This document shows positions 1-10,907 of a DNA stretch of 64,000 nt, one piece after another. The position numbers were made by a program, and so were the translations under genes. Numbering within the stretch: position 1 is the stretch's first letter; each line of letters opens with the position of its first letter. The stretch comes from Ulota crispa (Eukaryota; Streptophyta; Bryopsida; Orthotrichales; Orthotrichaceae). Location of the stretch: NCBI GenBank assembly GCA_963920765.1, contig OY987242.1, positions 21,290,002-21,354,001 on the forward strand. Direction: 5' to 3'. The notes under the pieces are model-generated. The model did not search any database. It saw only the letters and a list, made by a program, of their open reading frames with translations, and was not told the origin of the DNA.

Positions 1-169
1 AAAAGATTCTAGAAAGATTTCAAAAACAAACCTAAACTATTGTAATAGTTTTTTTATTAAAAATATTTTAAAGTATTTTGATGAATTACAAAAAGATTCC
101 TAAAGGACTCTAATTCAGTCTAAGAGATTCTATTTCTATAAATATTTTGAAATACTTTAACAAGTTCCA

Positions 170-615
170 TAAAGATTTTAAAAAGATTCTCAAAGATTCT
201 AAGAAGATTCTCAAAGATTCTAAAAAGATTCTCAAAGATTTTCAAAGATTCTCAAACATTCTCAAAGATTCCAAAAAAACTTGAAAAGATTTTCAAAGAT
301 TTCCAAAGATTCTCAAAGATTCCTAAAAGATTCTCAAAGATTTTCAAAGATTCTCAATTGTCCTCAAACATTCTCAAAGATTCTAGAAAAACTTGAAAAG
401 ATTCACAAAGATTTCCAAAGATTCTCAAAGATTCCTAAAAGATTCTCAAAGATTCTAAATTCTTGAAAATATTCTTAAATATTCTTAAAAATCCTAAAAA
501 GATTCTTAAATATTCTTAAAAATCCTAAAAAGATTCTCAATGATTTCCAAAAGGTTCTTAAAGATTCTTAAAAATTTCCAAAAGATTTCCAAAAGATTCT
601 CAAAGATTCCAAAAT
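170..615. repeat. Degenerate short tandem repeat, AAAGATTCTC-like unit
   Basis: The words AAAGATTCTC, AAAGATTCC and AAAGATTTC recur at about 10-12 bp spacing across this stretch, with frequent small length changes. Similar but sparser words occur from position 1. The long lysine- and serine-rich reading frame here is a by-product of the repeat and is not called as a gene. Confidence 0.85.
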
Positions 616-759
616 TTCTGTTGATTTAGATAGTGGTGTCCAAATCAACAGAACATATTTAGTTTTTTACAGAATTCTGTTAAATTAATCAATTAGCATG
701 GGCAAGTGCCCAAAACAACAAGAAACTGTTGGTTTTCTGTTGTTTTGGACGGAGTTTTC

Positions 760-1650
760 TACTAGTGACCCTATGGAGCGGTATATGAAGACTTTGAAGG
801 AGTATGTATAAACATACGCACATCCTGAAGCGAGTATGGCAGAAGGTTATTTGATGTGTGAAACTCTAGGTTATTGCACAAAGTATTTGCAAAGGTTTGA
901 GGGAACAACACGTCGAGTATGGGATGAGAAAGAAGGGCAACATATGAACAATGTGGTACCAAAGAGTAATGGCTGACCAAGGCGGATGTCGGTGGGGTTC
1001 GTCCAGTGGGCACACAATTTTGTTGTGGCTAATTCCTCAGACTTGCAACCCTGGAGAGAGTGAGTTGATTTCAATCTCTTAGACTGTATTGTTTACAGCC
1101 TTTTTTTGAGAACCACGTCTTTCTCTTTGGAATACTATATATCTTGATTAGTGTCGCCTCAGTGTATGTACAGAGTTGTAGATGTCCATGTACATATAAG
1201 AAGAGGTCTACATAGAATACAAACTTATGTTTGTCATAGTATTGAAAGAGTGTATTCTGTAATATTTGAAATCCTCCGTATGTTCGATGGAAGGGAAGAG
1301 TAAATGTAAAAAGAACACATGTGGAGATATAGAAGCACATGTCACCAAAAGTTTATATATCTATGAAGTGATGTTGTAGGAAGGAAGTGACTAAAATTGT
1401 TTACGGATATTTGCAGAAAGTACGAACGTGCATATCATAACAGGGCTACACAGCAACATGAATTTGCCCGTCTATTCAAAGCCAAGAATGGAAAAAATTG
1501 GCTATTGACTTATCCATAAGAGAGTAGAGTCCTCCCTGACTTCTTGGATTGGGTTTGTGGTGAAGTTACAGAGGAAGTAGCAAAAGGTATTACTGTATCA
1601 AAGGACTTCATTCAAGCAGTTGAATATCCCTAGATGGTGGCCACAGCATA
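760..1650 (+). pseudogene. CACTA (En/Spm) transposase C-terminal relic, DUF4218-like
   Basis: Reading the plus strand gives PMERYMKTLKEYV, then HPEASMAEGYLMCETLGYC and TKYLQRFEG near 770-900. This is the pattern of the DUF4218 region of plant CACTA transposases (P-x-ERY-x-x-LK-x-Y, followed by RPEGS-x-AEGY and a Cys-containing helix). A further match-like stretch near 1410-1600 reads YERAYHNRATQQHEFARLF and FLDWVCGEVTEEVAKG, in the position of the C-terminal segment of those proteins. Stops interrupt the frame (for example just after LKEYV at 819-821 and in the stretch after NGKNW), so this is a dead copy. No CACTA terminal repeats were found, so the ends are only rough. It is a plain DNA transposon fragment, probably old. 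Confidence 0.7.
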
Positions 1651-1744
1651 TCAAACAATATGTACTCATGGCATGCGCATGCGCATCCAATCTGCCAAAG
1701 ATGATAAAGTGACCACAAACAATGGTGTGGCTGCATCAACACAG

Positions 1745-2005
1745 CGCTGGAGAACAGGAAGACAAGGTGAATCATTTTGCAGTCTCTGGTCGCCCGCCGG
1801 TCCGGGTTCGAATCCCATCGGACTCGTCGAGCGGTGATAGCGGCTCACGGCTTGGCAGCTAGTGAGGCAGGAAATTGGCCCAGCCAACCCGCTACCTATC
1901 CCCCTGAGCTCTGCATGTGACAAGACGGAGCAGCGCACTGGAATCTATGGCCGCTGCGCTGTCACCAAACCGTGGTCCTCACCACGACCACCCCTTTTGC
2001 CTCAA
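1745..2005 (+). repeat. tRNA-derived SINE-like element
   Basis: Positions 1805-1815 read GGTTCGAATCC, a perfect RNA polymerase III B box (tRNA T-loop consensus), flanked by short arms CCGG and ATCGG that could pair as a T stem. The body that follows is GC-rich (cggctcacggcttggcag, then ccacgaccacccc) and unlike the AT-rich surroundings, as expected for a SINE body. No convincing A box or full cloverleaf is visible upstream, so it is not a tRNA gene. The element may be 5'-truncated or may have inserted into the CACTA relic next to it. End points are approximate. Confidence 0.5.
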
Positions 2006-3233
2006 CTGTTGATTTATTGAAATCAACACAAACATAAATATATAACAAGTATCTACATGATGGAGATATCTCCATCAGGACACCGCAATCATTGGCCTGC
2101 ATATGAGGTTCCTCACAGCCTTGTGCGTGCTCATGAGCAAGGTCGTAATGTTCCTATGCTATACTTATGCAAGTTGGAGCTCAAAAGAGATTCACTAACA
2201 CTTATATCTTGAATGTGATGAAATAAAAGTTTAAAAATCATTGTTTGATTTGTCAACGAGTTGTTACTTGAGTCCAAAAGAGACTACAGTTCCAATAACT
2301 TTAGCTTAAGATTTTTTTCAATAGAGATAGGAAGGTCTTGAACATGATGTGCTCTTGCTTGATGTAGAGGCACTATTGGTGAGTCATCTTGAACTTGGTC
2401 ACTTTCTTCATAATTGGTAGTATGCTAAAAATCTTGTTGAATAAAAGTTGGATCTCTAGTATCTTTAGTATTCCATTTTCAATGGAGAGTACTCAATGAA
2501 GCCCGTGCTTGCCTTTCAAAATTGTTCTGTATATAAAGACTAATGGAGCGTCAAGTCATGACATCATTTTTTCCTAAGCATTGACTACAAGAACAAGTTT
2601 CTAAAGGCTCACTAGTTGAAGCAATTTGTTGCTTCTTCTCTCCCTTGGCATCATGGTTAGCATGCCTCTTCCTAATCTTTGGATGCACTAATTGAAATCT
2701 ACTTTCATTGTCCTTACAAGAACAATTACAACAACAAGGAACTTGAAGCGGTGTCTTGCAATATAAGTGATGAATGTAAGCCTTGTATGTATCAAAACAT
2801 GGTAGATGATGAAATGCAAAAAATTCAATAATTTAGTGTTTAGGAAAAAATGAGAATGTCACAAAAAACATACCTTGAATTTTCAAATGTTGTAGCCATG
2901 GACTAGTCAATGCAAGCAAAATAGTGTATGTCTTAGCACCATGAGATGTACTATAAATTATTGTAAATTACATGCATGTAGCATGAATTTGAAATGAAGT
3001 TATTGTAGCATGAATTTAATAAAGAATGCTTTTTCCTAACAATGTAATGATATTGGTTAAATCATATTAGCCTTTTAATTTAAAGCTTTCATTTTAACCC
3101 AATATTTATAGCCTTTTTATTTCAGCAATTTAATTTTAGCCTATTAAATTTAATCTTTAGTTTTTAATCTTCTAGTTGTAGTGTTCTATTGGTAACCTTC
3201 TATTCTTAGTTATTTTCTAATAGAAATCTTCTA
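2006..3233 (-). other. Mostly non-coding; Cys-rich coding-like relic on minus strand near 2565-2822
   Basis: On the minus strand from about 2822 down to 2565 a frame stays open and reads FHHLPCFDTYKAYIHHLYC, then PCCCNCSCKDNESRF and LETCSCSQCLGKNDVMT. The paired cysteines resemble the N-terminal zinc-binding part of CACTA-type transposases, but the match is weak and no start or end can be set. The rest of the interval is AT-rich with no gene visible; 3000-3230 is especially T-rich. Confidence 0.3.
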
Positions 3234-3897
3234 TCTATATTTATAAAAGAATCTCATGGGCTGTTTTGGACGAAAAGTAAAGAGTTTGAGTGCAACTATG
3301 AGTTGCATTCCACGCATGTAAATTACGCCTTTTACATTTCCTTTATTTAATAAGCTGCACCTTTTATATTTTCTATTGTTGCACCTTTTACATCTATATT
3401 AATAAATGAATAGCAGTCAGTCAATTAGTGCCTATCATGTAACAGCATTTTATCAATTAGGGTCAAACATAAGTTAGGTTTTGGGCATGACTAGAATCAA
3501 AAAGGGATACATGAATAAAATAAAATCACCTACAACTCTTTTATTTGCTTCATTAGGCGTTAACAACAAGTCACTGGCAGTTGCATTGTCACTAGCAATT
3601 GCACCACAACTTTCTCTTAGCCAAAAGAGGGAGCGGGAATAAGGGGGCACGAGAATAAGGGGGCACGAGGATAAGGATGCACGGGGATAAGGGGGCACAA
3701 AGATATGGGGACACGGGGATAGAAGACAAGGGGATAAAGGGGCACAGGGATAAAGGGGCACGGGGATAAAGGGGCACGGAGATAAGGGGGCACAAGGATA
3801 GATAGAGGGCACGAGGACATGGGGGCACAAAGATCAAGGAGCACGGGGATAGGGAGTGGGAGGCATAAACCCGTTGATACGACGGGTAGTATACTAG
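3234..3897 (+). mobile_element. Non-autonomous Helitron (copy 1)
   Basis: The left end reads TCTATATTTATAAAAGAATC directly after an A. The right end is a 6-bp stem hairpin (ACCCGT, 7-nt loop, ACGGGT, at 3869-3887) followed by AGTATA and then CTAG at 3894-3897, with a T outside. These are the three hallmarks of plant Helitrons: 5' TC, a subterminal 3' hairpin with CTRR, and insertion between A and T. At 664 bp it encodes no Rep/helicase. It carries an 18-bp G-rich minisatellite near its right end. Confidence 0.75.
3630..3862 (+). repeat. 18-bp G-rich minisatellite within Helitron copy 1
   Basis: About 12 imperfect copies of a unit like GATAAGGGGGCACGAGGA occur here. The C-rich opposite strand gives proline/cysteine-rich frames in all phases, which are artefacts of the repeat. 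A related array sits at the same relative place in the Helitron at 4073-4498. Confidence 0.85.
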
Positions 3898-3900
3898 TTT

Positions 3901-4072
3901 TCTATAATGATCAACCCGTGGGTACAACAGGTGAGTAAACTAGTATATATATAAAAGAATCCCAAGCTCCCATTTTGGATGAAAAGGAGAGAGTTTCAGT
4001 GTAACTATGAGTTGCATTCCATGCATGTGGCAATAAACATTAGTTTAACAAGTTGCACCATTTACATTCTCT
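3901..4072 (+). mobile_element. Helitron end cluster: extra 3' end and a truncated 5' end
   Basis: Positions 3914-3943 hold a second hairpin-plus-CTAG terminus (ACCCGT/ACAGGT stem, then GAGTAAACTAG). Directly after it, TATATATATAAAAGAATCCC with CATTTTGGATGAAAAGGA (3944-3990) matches the left end of the neighbouring copies. These look like remains of one or two further Helitrons packed between copies 1 and 2. Confidence 0.55.
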
Positions 4073-4498
4073 TCTATATAGATAAAAGAATATCATTTTG
4101 GATGAAAAGTAAAATAGAGTAGAGCAACAATAAAGTATGACAAATCATTGCAAATTACACCACAACACTCTCTTTTATTCACTTCACCAGATGTTAACAA
4201 GTCATTGATAGTTGCACCACAACTTTCTCATGGCCAAAGGGAGCATGGGGATAGGGGGCTGCAGAGATAGGGGGCATAGAGATAGGGAGCATAGGGATAG
4301 GAGAGCACAAAGATAGGGGGGTACAAGGATAGGGAGGGCACGAGGATAAGGGGCATATGGATAGTGCTAGCGGTTTGCAAATAAAACAATTTGAATTTTT
4401 AAAATTGGCACATTTTGTGATAAGTTTGCTATTGTGATAATTTTTTTGTTGCAAGGATGTTTTGTTGCCTCCATTGGTAGAACGGGTACATAAACTAG
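4073..4498 (+). mobile_element. Non-autonomous Helitron (copy 2)
   Basis: The left end reads TCTATATAGATAAAAGAATA followed by CATTTTGGATGAAAAG, as in copy 1. The right end is AACGGGTACATAA followed by CTAG at 4495-4498 and T outside; the left arm of the hairpin is degraded. It is 426 bp long and non-coding. A G-rich array at about 4233-4370 (GGGGATAGGGGGC-like units) is a diverged form of the minisatellite in copy 1, which shows that the repeat belongs to this Helitron lineage. Confidence 0.65.
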
Positions 4499-7400
4499 TA
4501 AGCATATAAAATTATTGCACTACACATTTTAGTTAAAACTTGGAAAAGGCATTGTGACATTGAAATAAAATCCCAAAAATTATATTTCATTTCAAATTAA
4601 TATAGTGTATGCCTAAGAATTTCAAAAATTGGAGCAAATACTAAGTCTTCACAATGGATGCTAAAACCATTTATAATTTATAATTCAAAGTTTAAAATTT
4701 TCAAACAAACAAAATGATATCATTTTTAGTAACACAATCATGCAAGTGCAAAAACCAAAAATTTCAAATGTTTAGAAAGGATTTAGACACATTAGAAATG
4801 CATTAATTTACATTTTCAAAATAGTATGAATACACAATAGCTAAAGCTAAAGAATGTTAGCGAGAAACTTTATTGTAAAAAATTGACTAAAAGAAATGTG
4901 CACTTTAGAGCATGCTCTAATAATTTGACAAGCAAAGCTATTTCAAAGCCCTACTGAGATTATTTTGTCAAACAAAAGAAAAAGTCCTCCTTGGCTAGAA
5001 AAATTCGCATGACAAATTGTGTCCTTAACATATAGCATATTTTGATAGATTTGCTATGTGCAAATAGGGGAGTAGTCAACAAGGACAACTCTAAAACAAT
5101 TGGAGGAGTCCCTTAAGGATAGCAATAAAGGTCAATTGCAAGGTTCTTGTTTTCTATAATGTTTTTGTCTTGCAAGATACAATAAATTGCAAAACAACTT
5201 CACTTTTTAATGGACTCTTAAGTTTTTTTTAGTGGAAAAAACGTTGTATTGTTTTAAAACTTGGAGATGAAATATATTCATGCCATTTGAATGATTTGGT
5301 GACAATACATTCACCCTCAAGTGAAATTGCTTTGTGTATAGTCCAAAATCAATGAAATGGTAAATCCTAACTCTCCTAACAAATCAAGCTCTATATATGT
5401 CCACTAAAAACTCAACCTACACTAGTGACTTTTTGCAAAATATAGTCTCTGTGCTCATTCTCAAACCAAGCAAAGCAAATCCAAATTGAACCCCAAAAAT
5501 ACCCACTGTCCAAGCCCCATTTCAAAGTCACCCTATTTCAAGCTACACTATTATATAAAACATCTATTCAAGGAGCTCTCACAAAAGCTATCCATGCACA
5601 TAGTCATTACCGGGGTTTAGGTGGCAACCCAATTGCGGTGGTGGTCATTTTGGGATTTATCCTCAAAATATGCTAGAATGTTGGAAAGGAATGCTCACTT
5701 TATTTTGCCAGATGGATTGTTGGAGGGTCCCTCTAACCATGGTTGTTTTTGTTGGCAATTGTTTGCCAAAATCTTACTCCAAATGGTCACTAGCTACAAT
5801 AACACTCAAAAAATAAGATCAAAGAATGGATGAAATTGTCAAACCCTAAACCCCAGATTAACACCAAATTTGTCATGTTTTGGATGATGCTTACTAATAT
5901 TAGTGTAGTTAATGGATGAACGTCCACATGTTTGCAATTGTATCCAATTATGTCAAAAAAAAATTCTGTCCTTGCTTGCATTGTTGGATGCGGGTAATTC
6001 TACCCTTGTGAAATGGGAAAAAAAACTTGCCTCCAACATGAACACCTATAATGGCACCAGAAAACCAAGTGTTATTACTTCTTTGCCTTCTACAACTTGC
6101 ACCCCCAAAAAATCCTACTTGTGAATTTTGGTGGAATTGCTGCCATGAATGGTTCTTTGCACAATTTCCATACATGAATGTGGTCCATCCATGAATTTGA
6201 CTGGATTTCATGTTGGGAAATATTGCAAACATGCTACAGACATGTTGCATTTCATTTGTGAAAAATGCAATGAAACAAGTATAGTTTCAACTTATACCGT
6301 TCAAATCATGTGCACCATATTTTTTTGGAATCCAAAGTTCAAGAACTAGACTGTAAAGAAGTCCAACGGAGCAAGCTCGTTGCCATTGAACTGCAGGAAC
6401 TACAAATTCCTACGACAACATTGACAAAGAACAAATGAACAACTAAATCATTTTGATCAAGAAATGCACATAAAAATGTTCAAGTTGAATAACAACAAAG
6501 TTCTGATTTGTATGGACAATAGCAATTTTGTTGCAAGGGGGATAGAAATCCACAACGTCCGGTGCTTTTCAACGGAGGCGCGCATAAACTTGTATTTGTA
6601 GCAATCCACGTTTGTAGAAATTAGTGCAAATGTCACAGCTTTTCCGCTTTGCAAGTATACCAATAAGGTAACCGCACCCACACCTGAGCGTTTTAGGGTT
6701 TAGGGTACTTCAAAGTCCAAAAATTCAAGAATTTTTTGTAGGATTAGCCTTTCAACAAGCTGTCATGGAATGTAAATTTTGTGGAAAAAAATATTGTAGA
6801 TTATTTTATATTAAAGGGCAAAGTGTAGCTCATAGGGTCCTTATTAGCAGCTATAGACTACCCTTGATATTGCTTTGATGTGTTCCTTACATGTGCTTGA
6901 CGGTCCCAATCCCAACCATCTTACATCAACTTAGCAATTGACATGTGGCAAAATTTTCTTGTGCAAGTGAATTCACTGATCCACTTTGGGTTCACAGTGA
7001 ATGGTGAACACCTCAAAAGTAGGGCTCCACTTTAGGGACTGCTCATGTATGGGTGTTGTTACTTTATACTGAAATTGATGTTAACCCAGAGCTCTAAAGT
7101 AGTGCAACTCGTCTATTGCTTCAGACAAGACAACTCAATAGTGGTAGTCACGGTTGATTTGAGATTCAAATTTCCGTGAAGATTGAGAAAAGGTAGAGTG
7201 AAAGTACAAGCCAATACAATAGGAGCAGCAACGCTAGATGAACCCAGAATTACTAAAAGTAAAAGTTCTCTTGCAAAAACTTGAAGGACACCATTTCTCC
7301 AAGCCTAGGTGAGGATAATCAATTTTCACGAAAAACCTCTTGTGCGAGTCGCGGACTGACAACCACGTCCATTTCCGTGAAGATTGAGAATGATAAAAAA

Positions 7401-7651
7401 CAAACCGTAACTACCGCTAGTATCTTGGGGACTTTCACCTCCTTGGTATATGTCCCGGAGTCGTACATGCTTGGCTACTTTTTCTCTTGCGTATTCTGTA
7501 TTTTCTCTAGGTATGAGTGTTTCTCAGGTATTTGCAACAATCAGAAGCATGTGCATGTGAACAGCAACTGACGACGTTCAAGGGAAATAGCAGCGCATGC
7601 ATGCACATGCGATCACCGGGAGATTTGACCCAAAGGTTCAGAAGATGGGCG
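4499..7651. other. Intergenic, no supported gene
   Basis: AT-rich DNA. Short open stretches at 5620-6350 do not match any family I recognise and are not supported by codon use or splice signals. A 20-base word, ATTTCCGTGAAGATTGAGAA, occurs at about 7169 and again near 7371, so 7150-7400 may hold a decayed duplication. GTAACCGCACCCA near 6668 resembles one end of the foldback at 63083-63233. Confidence 0.4.
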
Positions 7652-8890
7652 TGTTGACATAAACAGAGCTACGCATTAGGGTTCCATCCCCTATAATTCA
7701 TTCTGTTCTTCATCCGTCCAATTAGGTCAGAGGCTCAGAGCTCACTTCATATAAGCTTATATATAGTGTCGCGTGTGTCTAAGAAATCTCTCTGGAGTTC
7801 ACAGTCGATGATGTGAGGATTCCATCATCCCAACATGGTATGAGAGAGCCTCTGCATTGATACTACTGTTCCTCCTTTCTCACCCCTTTTGTTAGCAGGC
7901 ACAAATCCAGCAGGGAAGCTCGAAGCTCTCTCACGCAGAGTCGTAGAACTCTCTCAGTCCTAGACAACTCTTCTATCTCTTCTCTCAGATCTGCAACTCA
8001 TGGATCCCGCAGACGTACCGGAGACAATGAAGTTGCTAGGTCCCTCCAACTATGTCATCTGGAGATATAAAGTCATGCTCCTACTAATGCAGGAGAGCCT
8101 CTGGCGCTGCGTCGAAACTCCAGCCCAGTCATCATCCGCGAACAGCTCCACCTTCGGCACATCAGAAGACTCAGAACCTGATGCCCCAGACACAACCGAC
8201 GACCCAAGATCACGTGCAGCACGCCTTATAGTCTCCACGGTAAGTGCCTCGATACGTCCCAGTATTAGTCACCTCACAGACCCTCACCAAATCTGGACAC
8301 ATTTACAGAGCATGTGCAACATCAACAGCCCTTCTAGAAGAGTAGCACTCTAAAAGAAATTCTACTCTCTTCGTTTAGTGGAAGGCAGAAAGGTAGGAGA
8401 TCATCTTGGGGACATAAACATCCTTGTTGCGCAATTGGCGGGCATAGGTATCCATATTTCCGATGAAGATCTTGTGGAGCAAACCCTATTTAGTCTTCCA
8501 AAGAGCTGGTCATCGTTTAAACAATTTCAGATGTATAGAGAGAAAACTCCTACCTTCTTCGAATTAGAATGCTTACTCCTCCAGGAGGAATGGAGCCGCA
8601 CAGAGGACTCCAACTCTCGCGACGCACAAGAGGAGGTACACCACCATGTCCGCGGTGGTGGTTTGGCTCCAAGGTCTCGAGGTCAAGGCAGCTCAAGCCC
8701 TCGCACAGACGCATCACAGCACCAGCACGCACGCAACGACAGCTTCAGGAAGAACAACATCCAATGCCATGAGTGAGGAGAATGGGGGCACTACGCCGGG
8801 AACTGCGAGCAGGCTGCTCTCGAAGACCAAATGGCACTTATGCAAGTAAAACGAGCAATCCTCAAGACCGACAGAGCGCGCAATGTCAAC
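7652..8890 (+). mobile_element. Ty1/copia retrotransposon fossil: 5' LTR, primer-binding site and Gag
   Basis: A candidate 184-bp LTR (7652-7835) begins TGTTG and ends CA, with a TATATATA box near 7757. Directly after it comes TGGTATGAGAGAGCC, a form of the initiator-tRNA-Met primer site used by plant Copia elements. Gag follows from 8000 to about 8830: a start resembling LLGPSNYVIWRYKVMLL (DUF4219/UBN2 type), a segment with VGDHLGDINILVAQL, and a CCHC zinc-knuckle region near 8755-8815. No protease, integrase or reverse transcriptase follows and no second LTR was seen. The element is broken, with a small number of interruptions in Gag and everything downstream missing. The readable Gag suggests moderate age. 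Confidence 0.8.
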
Positions 8891-9795
8891 AAGGCGAGTA
8901 GGGTTTCTGATTGGAGTTGCTGAGGACGAAGCTTTCGCGAGGACCCTTGAGGACGAAGCGTCTCGCTCGCTGTGAGTCGTGAGTGGACAAGGGAAAGCGA
9001 ATCCAACGGAAAAGACGTCGTCGTCCAACGGTTTCGCCATGGTTTCTGATATCTCCAGGCTTCGCATCCGACGGTGCGCAGTCGCGCTGCCTCCTCGTTA
9101 CGTTTCGATCCACAGAGATCAGGTTTCAGTACCTCGCCTCCGCCGGCCGGCTCAACTTACTAACTTACTCTTGGCTGCAGCGCTTGCTATCTGCAACGTC
9201 AGTGAGCGGCGCTTCTAGCTTCCCAATGGCGAAACAATTGTTGTTGAATCCACTCCTTCAAGAAAAAGACTCGGCGATTCCTCGAGATTTTATCTCTCTC
9301 GATCCGTACTGGTGAATTTTTTGTAGTGAACTTTTTTTGTGGTGAATTTTAGCAGAGTTTTGCAGTCAATGCTTGTTCCTCGATCGATGATTGGAATAAA
9401 GGTATTGCTTACTCTTGATCCTTTTTCGCTCTGTAATTGATTGGATCTCGGGAGCTGGATACAGAGCTGGCGTGAGCCGGATCTTCGAAATTCAATGGGA
9501 ATTGCTGCTGCAAGACTGTTGGCGATGAGCATGTTAGGGTTTTCACCGTCTCATTTTAGGTCAAATGATGTTCTGCACCGAGATCCATCTTCTTGCTGTA
9601 ACCGGCATCAATCAATATCGCAATTATGATGAGTTCAGCAATTGTAAATTGAAGTAGTGGGGGAAAATGGCATTTCAGCGAAGAAGGTTTAGCGAGATTC
9701 GCTGATTTGCAATTGGTCCACATGAGCGGCGCGTGTTTTAGCCAGATTGAACCAGTCGCAGCTGGCGCGAGTGTGCACACTCGTCGTGAGAGGAG
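8891..9795 (+). promoter_or_regulatory. GC-richer leader/promoter-like region upstream of the 9796 gene
   Basis: CpG content rises sharply here compared with the flanking AT-rich DNA, and runs such as TATCTCTCTCGATCC look like a plant 5' leader. No long frame with protein-like composition is apparent; overlapping open frames on both strands are shadows of high GC. An in-frame TGA at 9787-9789 precedes the ATG at 9796. A transcription start cannot be placed. Confidence 0.35.
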
Positions 9796-10907
9796 ATGCG
9801 AAGGCGTTCTCCTCAGGTAACCAATCCCCCTTCTGCGCTTAACTACCTGGCAGTTTTTCAATCGAACTCTGGCTGTCGCTCGAGCAATGCCTCTACAACA
9901 TCAAAATCCATGGAGCTTAATCCATTCTGGATTGGACTCCAGTCTCATCACATACATTTCCTTAGCAAGCTGCTGTCCACCACGCAGTATACATGAGCTA
10001 CTTGCAAGGTTTTACATGCAGAGGTGAACTGGATTTCCGAGAGGGAGAATTTAGGTCAAAGATTGGCGGACTTAGTATGTTTATGAAATCCAAAGGTCGA
10101 TGCTCCTGGGGGACATCTTTCGCACGTCTTTGATGCAACCCTAATTTGCTTGGATATGGAATGCTAACACGAACGATTCTGTTCCAGGGCTACAGCGGGA
10201 GAAGAGCATCACAGGATGGGGCAGGAAGATCAGGAGAGACGCAGCAGGGCGAGAATATATGGGAAGTGGTGTCGTCGCTCGCGAATGCGCTGCAGGATGC
10301 ACGAAACCAGCTGCTGAATCTGATGAGCACCTCCCGGGGCAGCCCGCTGCGACTCTCCGGTGGGCGCGCAGCAAGCGAGGCCTGTGAGCCGCGGCTCTCG
10401 CGTACGCCCAATGGCAGTCCCAGTCGCGGGACAAGCAACGTGCATCGCGGGCATGCGCGCGGTCACGTCGCGTTCGGAATGAATTCGGAGTTCCCCCTGC
10501 ACTCGGGGACCACAATGCGAAGGAGGCGTGCTCGATCAAAGAGTGCACAGCGACCTGTATCTGCTGTCTGTTCTCCTCGACGCTGCACTCACCCGTTGCA
10601 TCGAATGGGAGTCGCCGCCAGGAGCCTCACTCCTCGACGAGGAGTGCAGGCGAACAGGCCGTCGTCGCAGGGAGGTGACTGCAGGAAGTCGCGAAGGGAG
10701 GATGTCGGCGGACGAGAGAGGGCTTGCGTGAATATCAGCTCGGTGAAAAACCCAACCAAGCGTGGATGTGAGTCCGATCAAATGCGGCATGGTCACTGTA
10801 TGGGCCCGCAGTTCATCTCTCTCCTGAAACAAGAAGCGCACCAGATTCGAGAGCGTCGCTTGGCGGAGTCTCTCCGCCACCGAAGGCCATCGTGGAGCCG
10901 TTGCTAG
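9796..10907 (+). CDS. Probable two-exon gene for a basic protein of unknown function
   Basis: I do not recognise this protein. Exon 1 is 9796-9816 (MRRRSPQ) and ends CAG|GTAACC. Exon 2 begins at 10188 after ATTCTGTTCCAG, with a strong branch-point word TGCTAAC about 20 bases upstream of the acceptor. The splice joins in frame and gives about 247 residues. An in-frame stop just before the ATG fixes the start. The N-terminal third contains a possible amphipathic helix (ENIWEVVSSLANALQDARNQ). The rest is rich in Arg, Ser and Gly (for example TMRRRRARSKSAQRP) with a basic C-terminus (HQIRERRLAESLRHRRPSW). The composition would suit a nuclear or RNA/microtubule-associated protein, but that is inference. 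The splice signals are the main support; the low-complexity sequence leaves room for a non-coding transcript. Confidence 0.45.

Noticed and set aside
281-466. Lysine/serine-rich reading frame
   Set aside because: It is a translation of the AAAGATTCTC tandem repeat, with no other support.
1795-1830. tRNA gene
   Set aside because: Only the T-arm/B-box half is present; there is no acceptor stem, D arm or anticodon arm that folds.
3474-3927. Proline/cysteine-rich minus-strand frames
   Set aside because: They arise from the 18-bp G-rich minisatellite, and several phases are open at once.
5621-6349. Possible gene fragments with scattered cysteines
   Set aside because: Short, AT-driven composition, no motif order of a known family.
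6690-6710. Telomere-like TTTAGGG
   Set aside because: Only about two units; teloboxes and short matches are common in plant DNA.
8550-9315. Several overlapping frames on both strands
   Set aside because: Shadows of the Copia Gag region and of high GC; no domain and no splice support.
10141-10880. Minus-strand frames opposite the two-exon gene
   Set aside because: High GC opens several frames; the plus strand has the splice signals.
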